From Chelatococcus sp. HY11 (GTDB lineage Bacteria; Pseudomonadota; Alphaproteobacteria; Rhizobiales; Beijerinckiaceae): 64,000 bases of DNA. The notes under the pieces are model-generated. The model searched no databases and had not been told where the DNA came from. It saw only the letters and a list, made by a program, of their open reading frames with translations. Positions 27,641 through 35,518 of the stretch are shown here, piece after piece; the first letter of the stretch is position 1; each line of letters starts with the position of its first letter. The translations under genes were made by a program, and so were the position numbers. The stretch covers positions 682,001 to 746,000 of the forward strand of contig NZ_JAHBRX010000002.1 of assembly GCF_018398335.1 (NCBI RefSeq), read 5' to 3'.

Positions 27641-28737
27641 CAGGTTGGATCTACCACAACCCGGTCAAGCTGCGCTTCGGAGAGGGCATCATCGACGCGA
27701 TCGGGGCTGAGGTCGCCGGCCGGCGCTACCTTCTCGTCACCCATCCGGACGCACCGATATGGCCCTGGCGCGCCAGGGTGGCGGCACGGGCAGGCGAGCC
27801 TGTTGGCGTCGTCGATACCATTACACCGAACCCCTCCCTTAGCCTATTGCGGGAAATCTGCCAGCAGCTCTCGACGCTGAGCGGTGCGATCGACGTCATC
27901 GTGGCGCTGGGCGGCGGCTCGGTGATCGATTCCGCGAAGTTTCTGGCCGCCGGCCATATGCAATTCGAGCCCGTACGGAATTATCTGGAGACCTGCACGG
28001 CTATCGCGGTGTCACCCCTGCCGCTGATCGCGATTCCCACCACCGCCGGCACGGGAAGCGATCTCATCCCTTGGGCCACGATCTGGGATCCTGAAAGCGA
28101 CCGCAAGCTTTCTCTGAGCGGGCCGGGTCTTTTCGCGGAAGTGGCTCTGGTCGACCCAATGATCACCGCCTCCCTGCCCTGGAGTCTGACCAAGGCGAGC
28201 GGCCTCGACGCCCTGTCGCACGCGCTCGAAAGTATCTGGAACGTCAATGCAAATCCGGTAACACGCACCTTCGCCGTGGAGGCCGCGCGCGCCATTCTGA
28301 CGGCGCTGCCGCGTCTCCAGCACGACCTCGGTGATACCCAAGCCCGCGCGCTTCTCGCCCATGGCGCGACCCAAGCGGGCCTCGCCTTCTCCAATACGAA
28401 GACTGCGCTCGCTCACAACATCTCGTACCCCATCACCATGCGGCACGGGGTCATCCATGGCATCGCCTGCTCATTCTGCCTGCCCGAGGTGATGGTGGCC
28501 GCTCGCGGCATTGATCCCGCTTGCGACGCGGCATTAACGACGATTTTCGGCGCCCTGGACAGTGCCCCGGACAATCTCCGCCGTCTCCTGAGCGAACTGG
28601 GTGTGCCCAGGACGCCTGCTGAGCTCGGCGTCGATGACGAAGACTGGCGGCCCATCCTTGAACGTGCTTTCGCCGGGCCGAGGGGAAGAAATTTCATCGC
28701 GCCTATCGGACGCTATCCATTGTCGAGCGTCTCCTGA
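27637..28737 (+). CDS. Iron-containing alcohol dehydrogenase, phosphonoacetaldehyde reductase-like
   Basis: A 366-residue group III alcohol dehydrogenase: nucleotide motif LGGGSVIDSAK near 91-101, AIPTTAGTGSD near 133-142, and metal ligands D191, H195 (GLDALSHALES), H260 (LAHNISYP) and H274 (GVIHG). Coupled to phnX by a four-base overlap, it resembles enzymes that interconvert phosphonoacetaldehyde and 2-hydroxyethylphosphonate. Here it may oxidise hydroxyethylphosphonate to feed PhnX, or reduce the acetaldehyde PhnX releases. The family is certain, the substrate inferred. Confidence 0.85.
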   Translation: MTGWIYHNPVKLRFGEGIIDAIGAEVAGRRYLLVTHPDAPIWPWRARVAARAGEPVGVVDTITPNPSLSLLREICQQLSTLSGAIDVIVALGGGSVIDSAKFLAAGHMQFEPVRNYLETCTAIAVSPLPLIAIPTTAGTGSDLIPWATIWDPESDRKLSLSGPGLFAEVALVDPMITASLPWSLTKASGLDALSHALESIWNVNANPVTRTFAVEAARAILTALPRLQHDLGDTQARALLAHGATQAGLAFSNTKTALAHNISYPITMRHGVIHGIACSFCLPEVMVAARGIDPACDAALTTIFGALDSAPDNLRRLLSELGVPRTPAELGVDDEDWRPILERAFAGPRGRNFIAPIGRYPLSSVS

Positions 28738-28789
28738 CGCGGACAGTGGGGGGCCCCTCCAAGCGCCGACATCCCCAACCAAGGTTTTG

Positions 28790-28805
28790 CCTCGCTATCG
28801 CGAGG
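28790..28805. terminator. Small hairpin between convergent genes
   Basis: CCTCGC-TATC-GCGAGG is a perfect 6-base stem between the iron alcohol dehydrogenase and the minus-strand permease that converges on it. It could help end transcription, but no T tract follows. Confidence 0.35.
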
Positions 28806-28862
28806 AAGGAATGTTGATCTTCCAAGCTGAGGCAAATGGACCGAGCGTAAAATCCAGCCTGA

Positions 28863-29696
28863 TCAGCTCTTGACCGCACCTGCGGTGAGGCCAGCGATGA
28901 GGAAACGCTGAAGAGCCAGCACGATCAACACAACGGGAACGAGCTGGATCGTGGCCGCGGCGAAGACAGCGCCCCATTGCACGCCTTCGGCGGTGCTCAA
29001 CATCTCGCCAATCACCACAGGCGCTGTGCGCGCATTGTTCATGGTGAAAATCATGGCGAAGACATATTCGTTCCACGCGAAGACGACGACAAAAAGCGTC
29101 AAGGCAACGAGCCCTTGCGCCGCGAGCGGCAGGACGACCAGCCGCAGGATCTGCCAGAGGGTGGCGCCGTCGATCGCGGCTGCCTCCTCGAGTTCGATCG
29201 GGATCTGTGCCACGAACGAGCGCATCATCCAGGCCCCGAGACTGACATAGAACGCGGCATAGAGAAGGATGAGAATGAGGTGACTGTCATTCAGCTCTAA
29301 CCAGTTGATCACCGGAAACAGCGGAACTGTTACGACGATCGGCGGCAACATCCTGACGACCAGCATGAACACCGCCGAGACCTTGTAGGCGGTCTCCTTT
29401 GTCCTCGCATATACATAGCCGGCGCCGAAGGACGCGCAGAGCGTCAGGAGCACTGTGAATACTGTGACGATGACACTGTTTCGCAGACCGGAGAAAAACT
29501 CGGGGTTGAGGCGGACAAGCGTCTCGAAGTTTTCGGCGGTCGGAATGAAGAAGGCTTGGAACGGAACCTCGAAGATCTGGCGCGGCTCCTTGAACGCCGA
29601 TGTCACGACGAGCAGGATTGGCGCCAAACTCCACGTCAGCACCGCAAGAATACCGGCCGCGCGTACCAGTCGTGTCGACAGGCGGAGGTCATGCAT
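28863..29696 (-). CDS. ABC transporter permease, MalG type
   Basis: A 277-residue permease with six hydrophobic segments and the EAA loop EEAAAIDGATLWQILRLV. It ends with the GAVKS tail seen in MalG-type subunits. Its start overlaps the MalF-type gene by eight bases. It is the last gene of a minus-strand transporter block whose binding protein lies further along at 33294-34559. No ATPase is present in the block. Confidence 0.92.
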   Translation of the reverse strand: MHDLRLSTRLVRAAGILAVLTWSLAPILLVVTSAFKEPRQIFEVPFQAFFIPTAENFETLVRLNPEFFSGLRNSVIVTVFTVLLTLCASFGAGYVYARTKETAYKVSAVFMLVVRMLPPIVVTVPLFPVINWLELNDSHLILILLYAAFYVSLGAWMMRSFVAQIPIELEEAAAIDGATLWQILRLVVLPLAAQGLVALTLFVVVFAWNEYVFAMIFTMNNARTAPVVIGEMLSTAEGVQWGAVFAAATIQLVPVVLIVLALQRFLIAGLTAGAVKS

Positions 29697-30633
29697 CGCG
29701 GCGTACCTCCTTCGCCATCCTGTAGAGGTAGGGTAGCGCTATCAGCAGCGATAGTAAAAGCATGCATACACCGGCGGCCGACGCCAATCCGAAGTTCCTA
29801 TACTGGAAAGTCTCCCGATAGAGATAAATCGCGAGAACCTCAGTCAGCCGTGCCGGGCCGCCGCGCGTCAGCAGCCAAACCTCACCGAAAAGCCGGATGG
29901 CGAAGATGTAGCGAAACAGGATCGCGACCAGGATCGCGGGCATGATGATCGGCACCTCGACCCGCCAGAAGCGTTGCCAGGCGGTGGCACCGTCAATGGC
30001 GGCCGCCTCCTGCGTCTCCTTCGGAACGCTCAATAGCGCCGCGTAGAGAATGAGAAAGGTGAAGGGCATGTGTTGCCAGATGGCGATAAGGCAGGCAAGC
30101 GCAAGCCCGGCCCAGGGCTCCGAGTCCCAGGGCAGCACTATGCCGACGCCATCCAGAAGCCGTGACGCAATTCCAACTTCGGGTTCCATCATGAACCGCC
30201 ACATCACGATGCCGCTGCTCTCTGTGATGGCATAGGGAGCTATGATCGCGGCGATGATCAACTTGCGGCCCATCTCAACCCGCCTCAGCAGAACGGCCAC
30301 GGCAAGCCCGAACGCCAGCTCGCCATAGACGATCACATTGACGACTGCGAACGTATTCCAGACCGCCCGCCAGAAGCCGCTGTCGGCAATGAGCGCCGCG
30401 TAGTTGGCGAGGCCCACGAAAGCAGGCTCCTGGCCAAGGGTCGATTTCTGGAAACTGAGCCATACGATGTAGACCGCCGGTGTTGCCAGCAGGCCGACGA
30501 GAAGTAGCAGTGCCGGCAAAAGCAGCAGGACGTAGAAGCCATGGCGCGTCTGAGGCGGCCGCTGGCGATCCGGCATCGAAGCATCGCGCCGCAGCGGCCT
30601 GATGTCGATCCGTCGGGCGATCTGCGCGATCAT
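29689..30633 (-). CDS. ABC transporter permease, MalF type
   Basis: A 314-residue permease: a basic N-terminus, a first helix FYVLLLLPALLLLVGLL, further helices and the EAA loop QEAAAIDGATAWQRFWRV. The ATG at 30633 has a GGAAAGGG site upstream; an in-frame ATG at 30576 would also give a functional length. It partners the overlapping MalG-type subunit. It is transcribed away from the FAD oxidoreductase at 30864, with operator-like repeats between them. Confidence 0.92.
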   Translation of the reverse strand: MIAQIARRIDIRPLRRDASMPDRQRPPQTRHGFYVLLLLPALLLLVGLLATPAVYIVWLSFQKSTLGQEPAFVGLANYAALIADSGFWRAVWNTFAVVNVIVYGELAFGLAVAVLLRRVEMGRKLIIAAIIAPYAITESSGIVMWRFMMEPEVGIASRLLDGVGIVLPWDSEPWAGLALACLIAIWQHMPFTFLILYAALLSVPKETQEAAAIDGATAWQRFWRVEVPIIMPAILVAILFRYIFAIRLFGEVWLLTRGGPARLTEVLAIYLYRETFQYRNFGLASAAGVCMLLLSLLIALPYLYRMAKEVRRDA

Positions 30634-30778
30634 GATTGCCCTTTCCCTGACGCGCGCTGGCGTGAATCAGGACACCGGGCGTGCAGCATCGCGCATTCTC
30701 CCCTCCCACTCGCCCTCTTGATCGGGTCTTAACTGCGAAAGCAGCCAGGAAGACGTCTAGGGCCCCCTTGCGTTTCTG

Positions 30779-30790
30779 TCAAGGATGTAA
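30779..30790. promoter_or_regulatory. Direct-repeat element shared with 35474-35485
   Basis: The 12-mer TCAAGGATGTAA occurs here and again at 35474-35485, in both cases in an AT-rich gap between divergent genes of the same catabolic block. A shared binding site for the FadR-type regulator at 34620 is a reasonable reading. Confidence 0.45.
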
Positions 30791-30794
30791 CATT

Positions 30795-30814
30795 GAATTA
30801 CATATTTGTAATTC
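30795..30814. promoter_or_regulatory. 20-base palindrome, candidate operator
   Basis: GAATTACA-TATT-TGTAATTC has perfect eight-base arms. It lies in the divergent gap between the MalF-type permease and the FAD oxidoreductase, about 50 bases before the latter's ATG and five bases from the shared 12-mer. A dimeric FadR/GntR-type regulator is the likely binder. Confidence 0.6.
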
Positions 30815-30863
30815 CATCAAACAGACATCGGCGCTGTCCGATCGGATCCAAGGGAGCGAAGTT

Positions 30864-32282
30864 ATGGCGAAAGTGGTTGTGGTCGGCGGCGGAACAAGCG
30901 GCTTCGCCGCGGCTATTGCTGCGGCGCGGGCGGGTGCGAACGTCACGCTTCTCGAGCAATCAAGCTATCTCGGAGGCACCATGACCGGCGGTCTTGTCCC
31001 AGGAATAGTCTCCTTGCGGCACCAACCTTGGCGGGACCAGGAAACACTCGTCGAGATGGAGACATCGCATGCCGGTGATCAAGTTGTGCAGGGGATTGCA
31101 CAGGAGATGATCGATCGGCTTATCGACGCCGGTGGCGCTTACGGCACGCCGGGACAGGCGACGATCCGTGTGAGCTTCGATCCGGAAATCATGAAGGTCG
31201 TCATCGACAGAATGTGCCGGGAGGCTGGCGTTGCCATCGAATACCACACGAAGGTCACGGCGGTGCTGCGGGAGAACGGACGCGTTGCCGGCGTGAAGGC
31301 CAACTTCGGCAACGAAATCATCGCCGACTGCGTGATTGACACCACGGGCGATGGCCACGTCGCGTGGCTCGCCGGCGCCCGGTACGAACAAGGCGAGAAT
31401 GGCGACCCCACTTATGTACAGCCCATCACGATGTATTTCCTGATGGGTGGCGTCGAGCTCGACAGAACGATCGACTATGCATGCAGCGGCCGGGAGGATT
31501 TCTCGGAGGGCTATCTGCGAAAGCTGCGCAAGCTCTACGAGGAAGGCAAGCCACTGACCATCCCCGGGCTGCCGCGCTTGCGTGAAGTGGCCGCGCAGGC
31601 TGGCGACTATCCCGGCGCATTTGGTTCGACGACCCTCAACCCACGGGCGCATAACAACATTCTGCGTCCGATCTTCCGCAACGGTAAAGTTGTGTACGAC
31701 ACAACCATGCACAATGTGGACATGGCCTATCGTGTCGACGCCACGGACAACAAGACACTCAGCGAGGCCATCGGATCGATGCGTGACTTCACGCTGAAGA
31801 TCGGTGAATTCTACCGCAAATACGTCCCGGGCTATGAAAATGCCTATGTCTTGCAGATCGCCGACAACATCGGCGTGCGCGAGACGAGGCGCGTTATCGG
31901 CGAGTATATGTTGACTGGGGACGACGTGCTTGAAGCGCGCAGCTTTCCCGACAGCGTCGGCTATTGCGGCGCGACGGTCGATGTCCACAACATCGACGGC
32001 AGCGAAAAAACGCGCATGACCGCGATTCGCGGCGGCAGGCTCTATCAGATCCCGTTCCGCATCCTGGTCCCCGAGGAGATCGACGGCTTGCTGGTAGCGG
32101 GACGGTGCGTCTCGGCTGATCGCGTGGCCTGCGGCTCGATCCGACAGCAGGCTGGATGCATCGTCACCGGCCAGGCCGCGGGAGTTGCCGCCGCATTGGC
32201 CGCCGATCGCCGCATCGAAGCGCGGCATCTCCCCATCGGCGTCATCCAGCAGGCGCTGAAGGACCAGGGAGCACAACTCTGA
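30864..32282 (+). CDS. FAD-dependent oxidoreductase (FAD_oxidored family)
   Basis: A 472-residue flavoprotein with the N-terminal dinucleotide motif VVVGGGTSGFAAAIAAARAG and ribose-binding Glu in LLEQSSYLGG. GRCVSADRVACGSIR and GQAAGVAAALA near the C-terminus mark the FAD-dependent oxidoreductase family often found with sugar importers. A second member is at 46086-47489. AGGGAG seven bases before the ATG sets the start. It probably oxidises a hydroxyl group of the imported compound. The next gene's frame begins within this gene. Confidence 0.88.
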   Translation: MAKVVVVGGGTSGFAAAIAAARAGANVTLLEQSSYLGGTMTGGLVPGIVSLRHQPWRDQETLVEMETSHAGDQVVQGIAQEMIDRLIDAGGAYGTPGQATIRVSFDPEIMKVVIDRMCREAGVAIEYHTKVTAVLRENGRVAGVKANFGNEIIADCVIDTTGDGHVAWLAGARYEQGENGDPTYVQPITMYFLMGGVELDRTIDYACSGREDFSEGYLRKLRKLYEEGKPLTIPGLPRLREVAAQAGDYPGAFGSTTLNPRAHNNILRPIFRNGKVVYDTTMHNVDMAYRVDATDNKTLSEAIGSMRDFTLKIGEFYRKYVPGYENAYVLQIADNIGVRETRRVIGEYMLTGDDVLEARSFPDSVGYCGATVDVHNIDGSEKTRMTAIRGGRLYQIPFRILVPEEIDGLLVAGRCVSADRVACGSIRQQAGCIVTGQAAGVAAALAADRRIEARHLPIGVIQQALKDQGAQL

Positions 32283-32305
32283 CAATCCTCGCCGAAACGC
32301 CACGC

Positions 32306-33235
32306 TTGGATCCATCGCGGCGCCTTTTCATAGGCTTCGCGATGGAATGGACATCTGAGCAACGCGCGCGCATCCAACAGGGCTGTCCCCCTGAGATTGA
32401 TCTCGCGTTTCTGGGATCGGCACCGATTGACCGCAACGTGCTCGCGAGGCTGGATGCGCTCGTCGTCGGCACGGAGCCGGTTTCAAACGCGCTCCTTGCA
32501 GCGACCCCCCGCCTGAAACTCATCCAGCGCTGGGGTACCGGACTTGACAATATCGACAGGGACCATGTGGCAAGCCGGGGCATCGCGACAGCGGAGCTGC
32601 CCGGCGTCAACGCACGCAGCGTCTCGGAATTCATCCTGCTCGCCATGCTCGCGCTTCTACGGCAGCTGCCCGACGTAGCAGTTTCCTGGTCGCGCGGCAT
32701 GTGGGAGACAGGAAGGGTCGGGCTGCCGCCGCGCAGACTTCAAGGCAAAACTGTTGGGCTCATGGGGTTTGGAGCGATTGGACGCGATCTCGCCGGGCTC
32801 CTGCAGTCCCTCGACGTTGACATTCTCTACCACGATGCCGTCGCGGCGGATGTCGCGGGCCTCTCTGTCCGCTACGCCGCAAAGGAAGAGCTGCTTGAGA
32901 GCGCCGACATCATATCCGTGCAGCTCCCATTGAACCCAGCGACCCCGTGCGCGATCGGAGCGCCGGAAATCGCCTTGATGAAGCGTTCCGCGATCCTCAT
33001 TTCGGTCTCGCGGGCCGGTGTTGTCGACGAAACCGCCGCACGCCTTGCCGTCCGAGAAGGCCGTCTGGCGGCGGCGAGCTTCGATAATTTCGCGATCGAG
33101 CCGCTGCCCGCTGACAAGATTGGCTACACTCCAGGGATTTTGGCTACGCCACATATCGGCGGGGCGGCCATCGAAGGCTTCGAGGCCCTGATCGACGCCT
33201 GTTTCGCGAGCATCACCCGTCACTTCGGCCCATAG
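32306..33235 (+). CDS. D-2-hydroxyacid dehydrogenase family protein
   Basis: A ~309-residue NAD-dependent dehydrogenase. The nucleotide fold has GFGAIGRDLAGLLQSLD; the catalytic residues are in SVSRAGVVDE (Arg), FAIEPLP (Glu) and ATPHIGG (His). TTG at 32306 is chosen since the first beta strand (RRLFIGFAM) lies before the first ATG at 32342; the true start is uncertain. It follows the FAD oxidoreductase by ~23 bases. It likely reduces a 2-keto acid or oxidises the matching hydroxyacid. Confidence 0.85.
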   Translation: MDPSRRLFIGFAMEWTSEQRARIQQGCPPEIDLAFLGSAPIDRNVLARLDALVVGTEPVSNALLAATPRLKLIQRWGTGLDNIDRDHVASRGIATAELPGVNARSVSEFILLAMLALLRQLPDVAVSWSRGMWETGRVGLPPRRLQGKTVGLMGFGAIGRDLAGLLQSLDVDILYHDAVAADVAGLSVRYAAKEELLESADIISVQLPLNPATPCAIGAPEIALMKRSAILISVSRAGVVDETAARLAVREGRLAAASFDNFAIEPLPADKIGYTPGILATPHIGGAAIEGFEALIDACFASITRHFGP

Positions 33236-33242
33236 CGGAAGC

Positions 33243-33269
33243 CTGCCGGAGGGCCTTATCCACCGGCAG
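33243..33269. terminator. Hairpin between convergent genes
   Basis: CTGCCGG and CCGGCAG form a seven-base stem with a 13-base loop between the hydroxyacid dehydrogenase and the minus-strand binding protein. Place suits a two-way terminator; no T tract is seen. Confidence 0.35.
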
Positions 33270-33293
33270 CCTGATACTTCCGTCTGACCCGAT

Positions 33294-34559
33294 TCAGGCC
33301 GTCAGCAACGGCACGACCCGTGCCTTCGCCTCGCTCATCGCGGCCTGCGGCTCCTTCCGGCCCAGGAGAGCAAGACCCAGCTCTTCCATCAGCACGTTCA
33401 TGGCGCGCGGGGCATTGGCGAAGCTCGGCGTAATGAGCCGCGCGGTGCTGAGTGCCGTTTTCTCGGCGTTCGCGTAGGGCAAGAGTTCCTGCACGCGTTT
33501 GTCGTTATAGGCCGAGGGTCGCACGGGACCGTTGCCGTTGAGCGTGGCGAGAATCGTGCTTTCGGGGGTGCTGAGATGCCGCACGAGACTCCAGGCAAGT
33601 TCCTTGTTGCGGGTATTGCGCGGTATCGCCATCGCCCAGACGGAGGTCTTGGCGGGTATGGGCATTCCATCAATGCCATCCGGTAAGGTCACGACAGGGA
33701 TCTTGCCCTGGAATTTGCTGGCCTTGGGATCGTTGAATGTCGCATAGCGGCCGAACGGGCTGTTTGTCATGGCCGCCCTGCCCTGTTGCATATGGTTGAT
33801 CACATCCTCGTTCTTGAAGTTCATGATGTTGCGCGGCATCACGTTCTTCTGGACGAGCTCGCGCAAAGTCGCGACGGCCTTAACCGCTGGCGCCTCGTCC
33901 ACCACGACCTTCAGATCCGGCGTGATGAAGTCTCCGCCGAATGCCCGTATCCAGTCCATGGTGCAGGAGAGATCCTCCATGCTCAGGACGAAACCGTAAA
34001 CGCGTGTCCCGTCCGGTCGCTCATAGCTCAGCTTCTCGGCCGTCGCGATCAACTCGGCGATCGTTTTTGGAGGATCGGCTATCCCGCGTTCCGCGAAAAG
34101 CGTGCTGTTGTAATGCAAGCCGTGCGTCGCGTGGCGATAGGGCAGCGCGGCCAAATGTTCACCATAACGATGGGTCGCCAACATGGCGTCCGGAATCTCG
34201 TCGAAAGCCGGGATTGGATCCCGCGCCTGCCACGTCTTGAGATCCTCGAAGAGCTGGGCGTACTGCGGGCCGACGTAGCCGTTCAGCACGAAGGCAATGT
34301 CGATGCTGCCCTGGCTAAGCCCCGCCTCGCGTAACGCGCGCTCGTTGGTCGCGTCGACGCCGAACGTCAGCCATTCTATGTTGGCCCCGTTTTTTTCCCG
34401 CCAAGACGCGGTTATATCTCCGCCCTTGCCGGTCGTCGCTGCCGCGCGGTGCACGGCATGCGCGACGATCGTAAGCTTCTTGTCTTCGGCCCGGGCTGGC
34501 ACCGCGGCCGACAGGGTGGCACCGGCTATGCCAAGCACAGCGTGGCGTCTGGTGAGCAT
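33294..34559 (-). CDS. ABC transporter substrate-binding protein, family 1
   Basis: A 421-residue periplasmic binding protein. Its N-terminus TRRHAVLGIAGATLSAAV followed by ARA looks like a Tat or Sec signal. Typical lobe features are FGVDATNERALREAGL, FEDLKTWQARDPI and GRAAMTNSPFGRYA. A GGGAGGAG site lies just before the ATG. The regulator is 60 bases upstream on the same strand, and the two MalF/MalG-type permeases at 28863-30633 are its likely partners, although two plus-strand genes lie between. Confidence 0.9.
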   Translation of the reverse strand: MLTRRHAVLGIAGATLSAAVPARAEDKKLTIVAHAVHRAAATTGKGGDITASWREKNGANIEWLTFGVDATNERALREAGLSQGSIDIAFVLNGYVGPQYAQLFEDLKTWQARDPIPAFDEIPDAMLATHRYGEHLAALPYRHATHGLHYNSTLFAERGIADPPKTIAELIATAEKLSYERPDGTRVYGFVLSMEDLSCTMDWIRAFGGDFITPDLKVVVDEAPAVKAVATLRELVQKNVMPRNIMNFKNEDVINHMQQGRAAMTNSPFGRYATFNDPKASKFQGKIPVVTLPDGIDGMPIPAKTSVWAMAIPRNTRNKELAWSLVRHLSTPESTILATLNGNGPVRPSAYNDKRVQELLPYANAEKTALSTARLITPSFANAPRAMNVLMEELGLALLGRKEPQAAMSEAKARVVPLLTA

Positions 34560-34619
34560 TGTTCTCCTCCCGATTGTTATCGATGATCGGCCAGCTTTGC
34601 CGCGCCGGTTGCGGAGCCG

Positions 34620-35402
34620 TCATTCCCTGACGTCGAACTCCACGGTTTCAAGGAGCGACTGGCGATTCAGCACCACATCCCGCGCGGCGAGGATATGCCG
34701 CTGCATCTCCGTCCGCGCCCGCGCGGGATCGGCCGCTTCTATGGCTTCGAAGATGGCCACATGCTCTCGATGTATCCGCCAGAGATGCGCCTCGGAGGTG
34801 CTGTCGTTGGAAACGACGAGGTCAAGTTTGTGCCGGCCGATGAAATTCGGCATCATTTCCAACGTACGGACGTAAAACGGATTTCGTGTCGCCTGCGCCA
34901 CCGCCCTGTGGAACGCGAAATTCGCGTCGGCGAGCAACTGCAGCTGACCTTGCTTCAGCATGTCCTCCGCCCCCGCCAGAACCTTGCTGATCGCGGCGAT
35001 GTCGTCAGTCGTCCGGCGCTCCGCCGCAAGTCCGGCGGTGGCCGCCTCGACGTCCGTGCGATACTCGTAGTAACGAAGGAGATCCGCGAGCGTCCGGATC
35101 GGCGGCAAGGCAGCCGCGCTCGGCAGCATCCCTCGTATCACGAACGTGCCCGAGCCCTGCTGGGACCGCACGATCCCCTCCTCCCGCAGCCTTGCCAAAG
35201 CCTCCCTGACAACGGGCCTGGATACGCCGAAGCGCCGCGCGAGTTCCGCCTCGGGCGGCAATTTAACCCCCTTGGGGAACTCCCCGCGACGAATGAGCCG
35301 CTCGATCTGCTCGTAGACGGCTATGGCAAGACGGCCGCTGAGGGCAGCTGCTTCACCGGTTGCCTCGTCGTTGGCAAGGTCTGGCACAGGGATTGGCTCC
35401 AT
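34620..35402 (-). CDS. GntR family regulator, FadR/FCD type
   Basis: A 260-residue regulator: winged helix at residues ~25-95 (KLPPEAELARRFGVSRPVVR, EALARLREEG) and a C-terminal all-helical FCD ligand-binding domain (FAFHRAVAQATRNPFYVRTL and later HREHVAIFEAIE) with metal-binding His residues. FCD regulators respond to organic acids and usually repress neighbours. It heads the binding-protein transcript and faces the GMC oxidase; the repeat elements at 30779 and 35474 are candidate sites. Confidence 0.9.
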   Translation of the reverse strand: MEPIPVPDLANDEATGEAAALSGRLAIAVYEQIERLIRRGEFPKGVKLPPEAELARRFGVSRPVVREALARLREEGIVRSQQGSGTFVIRGMLPSAAALPPIRTLADLLRYYEYRTDVEAATAGLAAERRTTDDIAAISKVLAGAEDMLKQGQLQLLADANFAFHRAVAQATRNPFYVRTLEMMPNFIGRHKLDLVVSNDSTSEAHLWRIHREHVAIFEAIEAADPARARTEMQRHILAARDVVLNRQSLLETVEFDVRE

Positions 35403-35473
35403 CGGCCCGGCGGGGGCCTATAGGCGGCTATCATGCGCGCGGCGATGAAAATGTCAATGTTGTAAATTAATGA

Positions 35474-35485
35474 TCAAGGATGTAA
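35474..35485. promoter_or_regulatory. Second copy of the shared 12-mer
   Basis: TCAAGGATGTAA, identical to 30779-30790, in the AT-rich gap between the FCD regulator and the GMC oxidase. Two occurrences in the same block suggest one regulator controls both divergent promoters. Confidence 0.45.
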
Positions 35486-35518
35486 TTATCCCAGCCAGAT
35501 CCTAGGAGGATTTGTATC

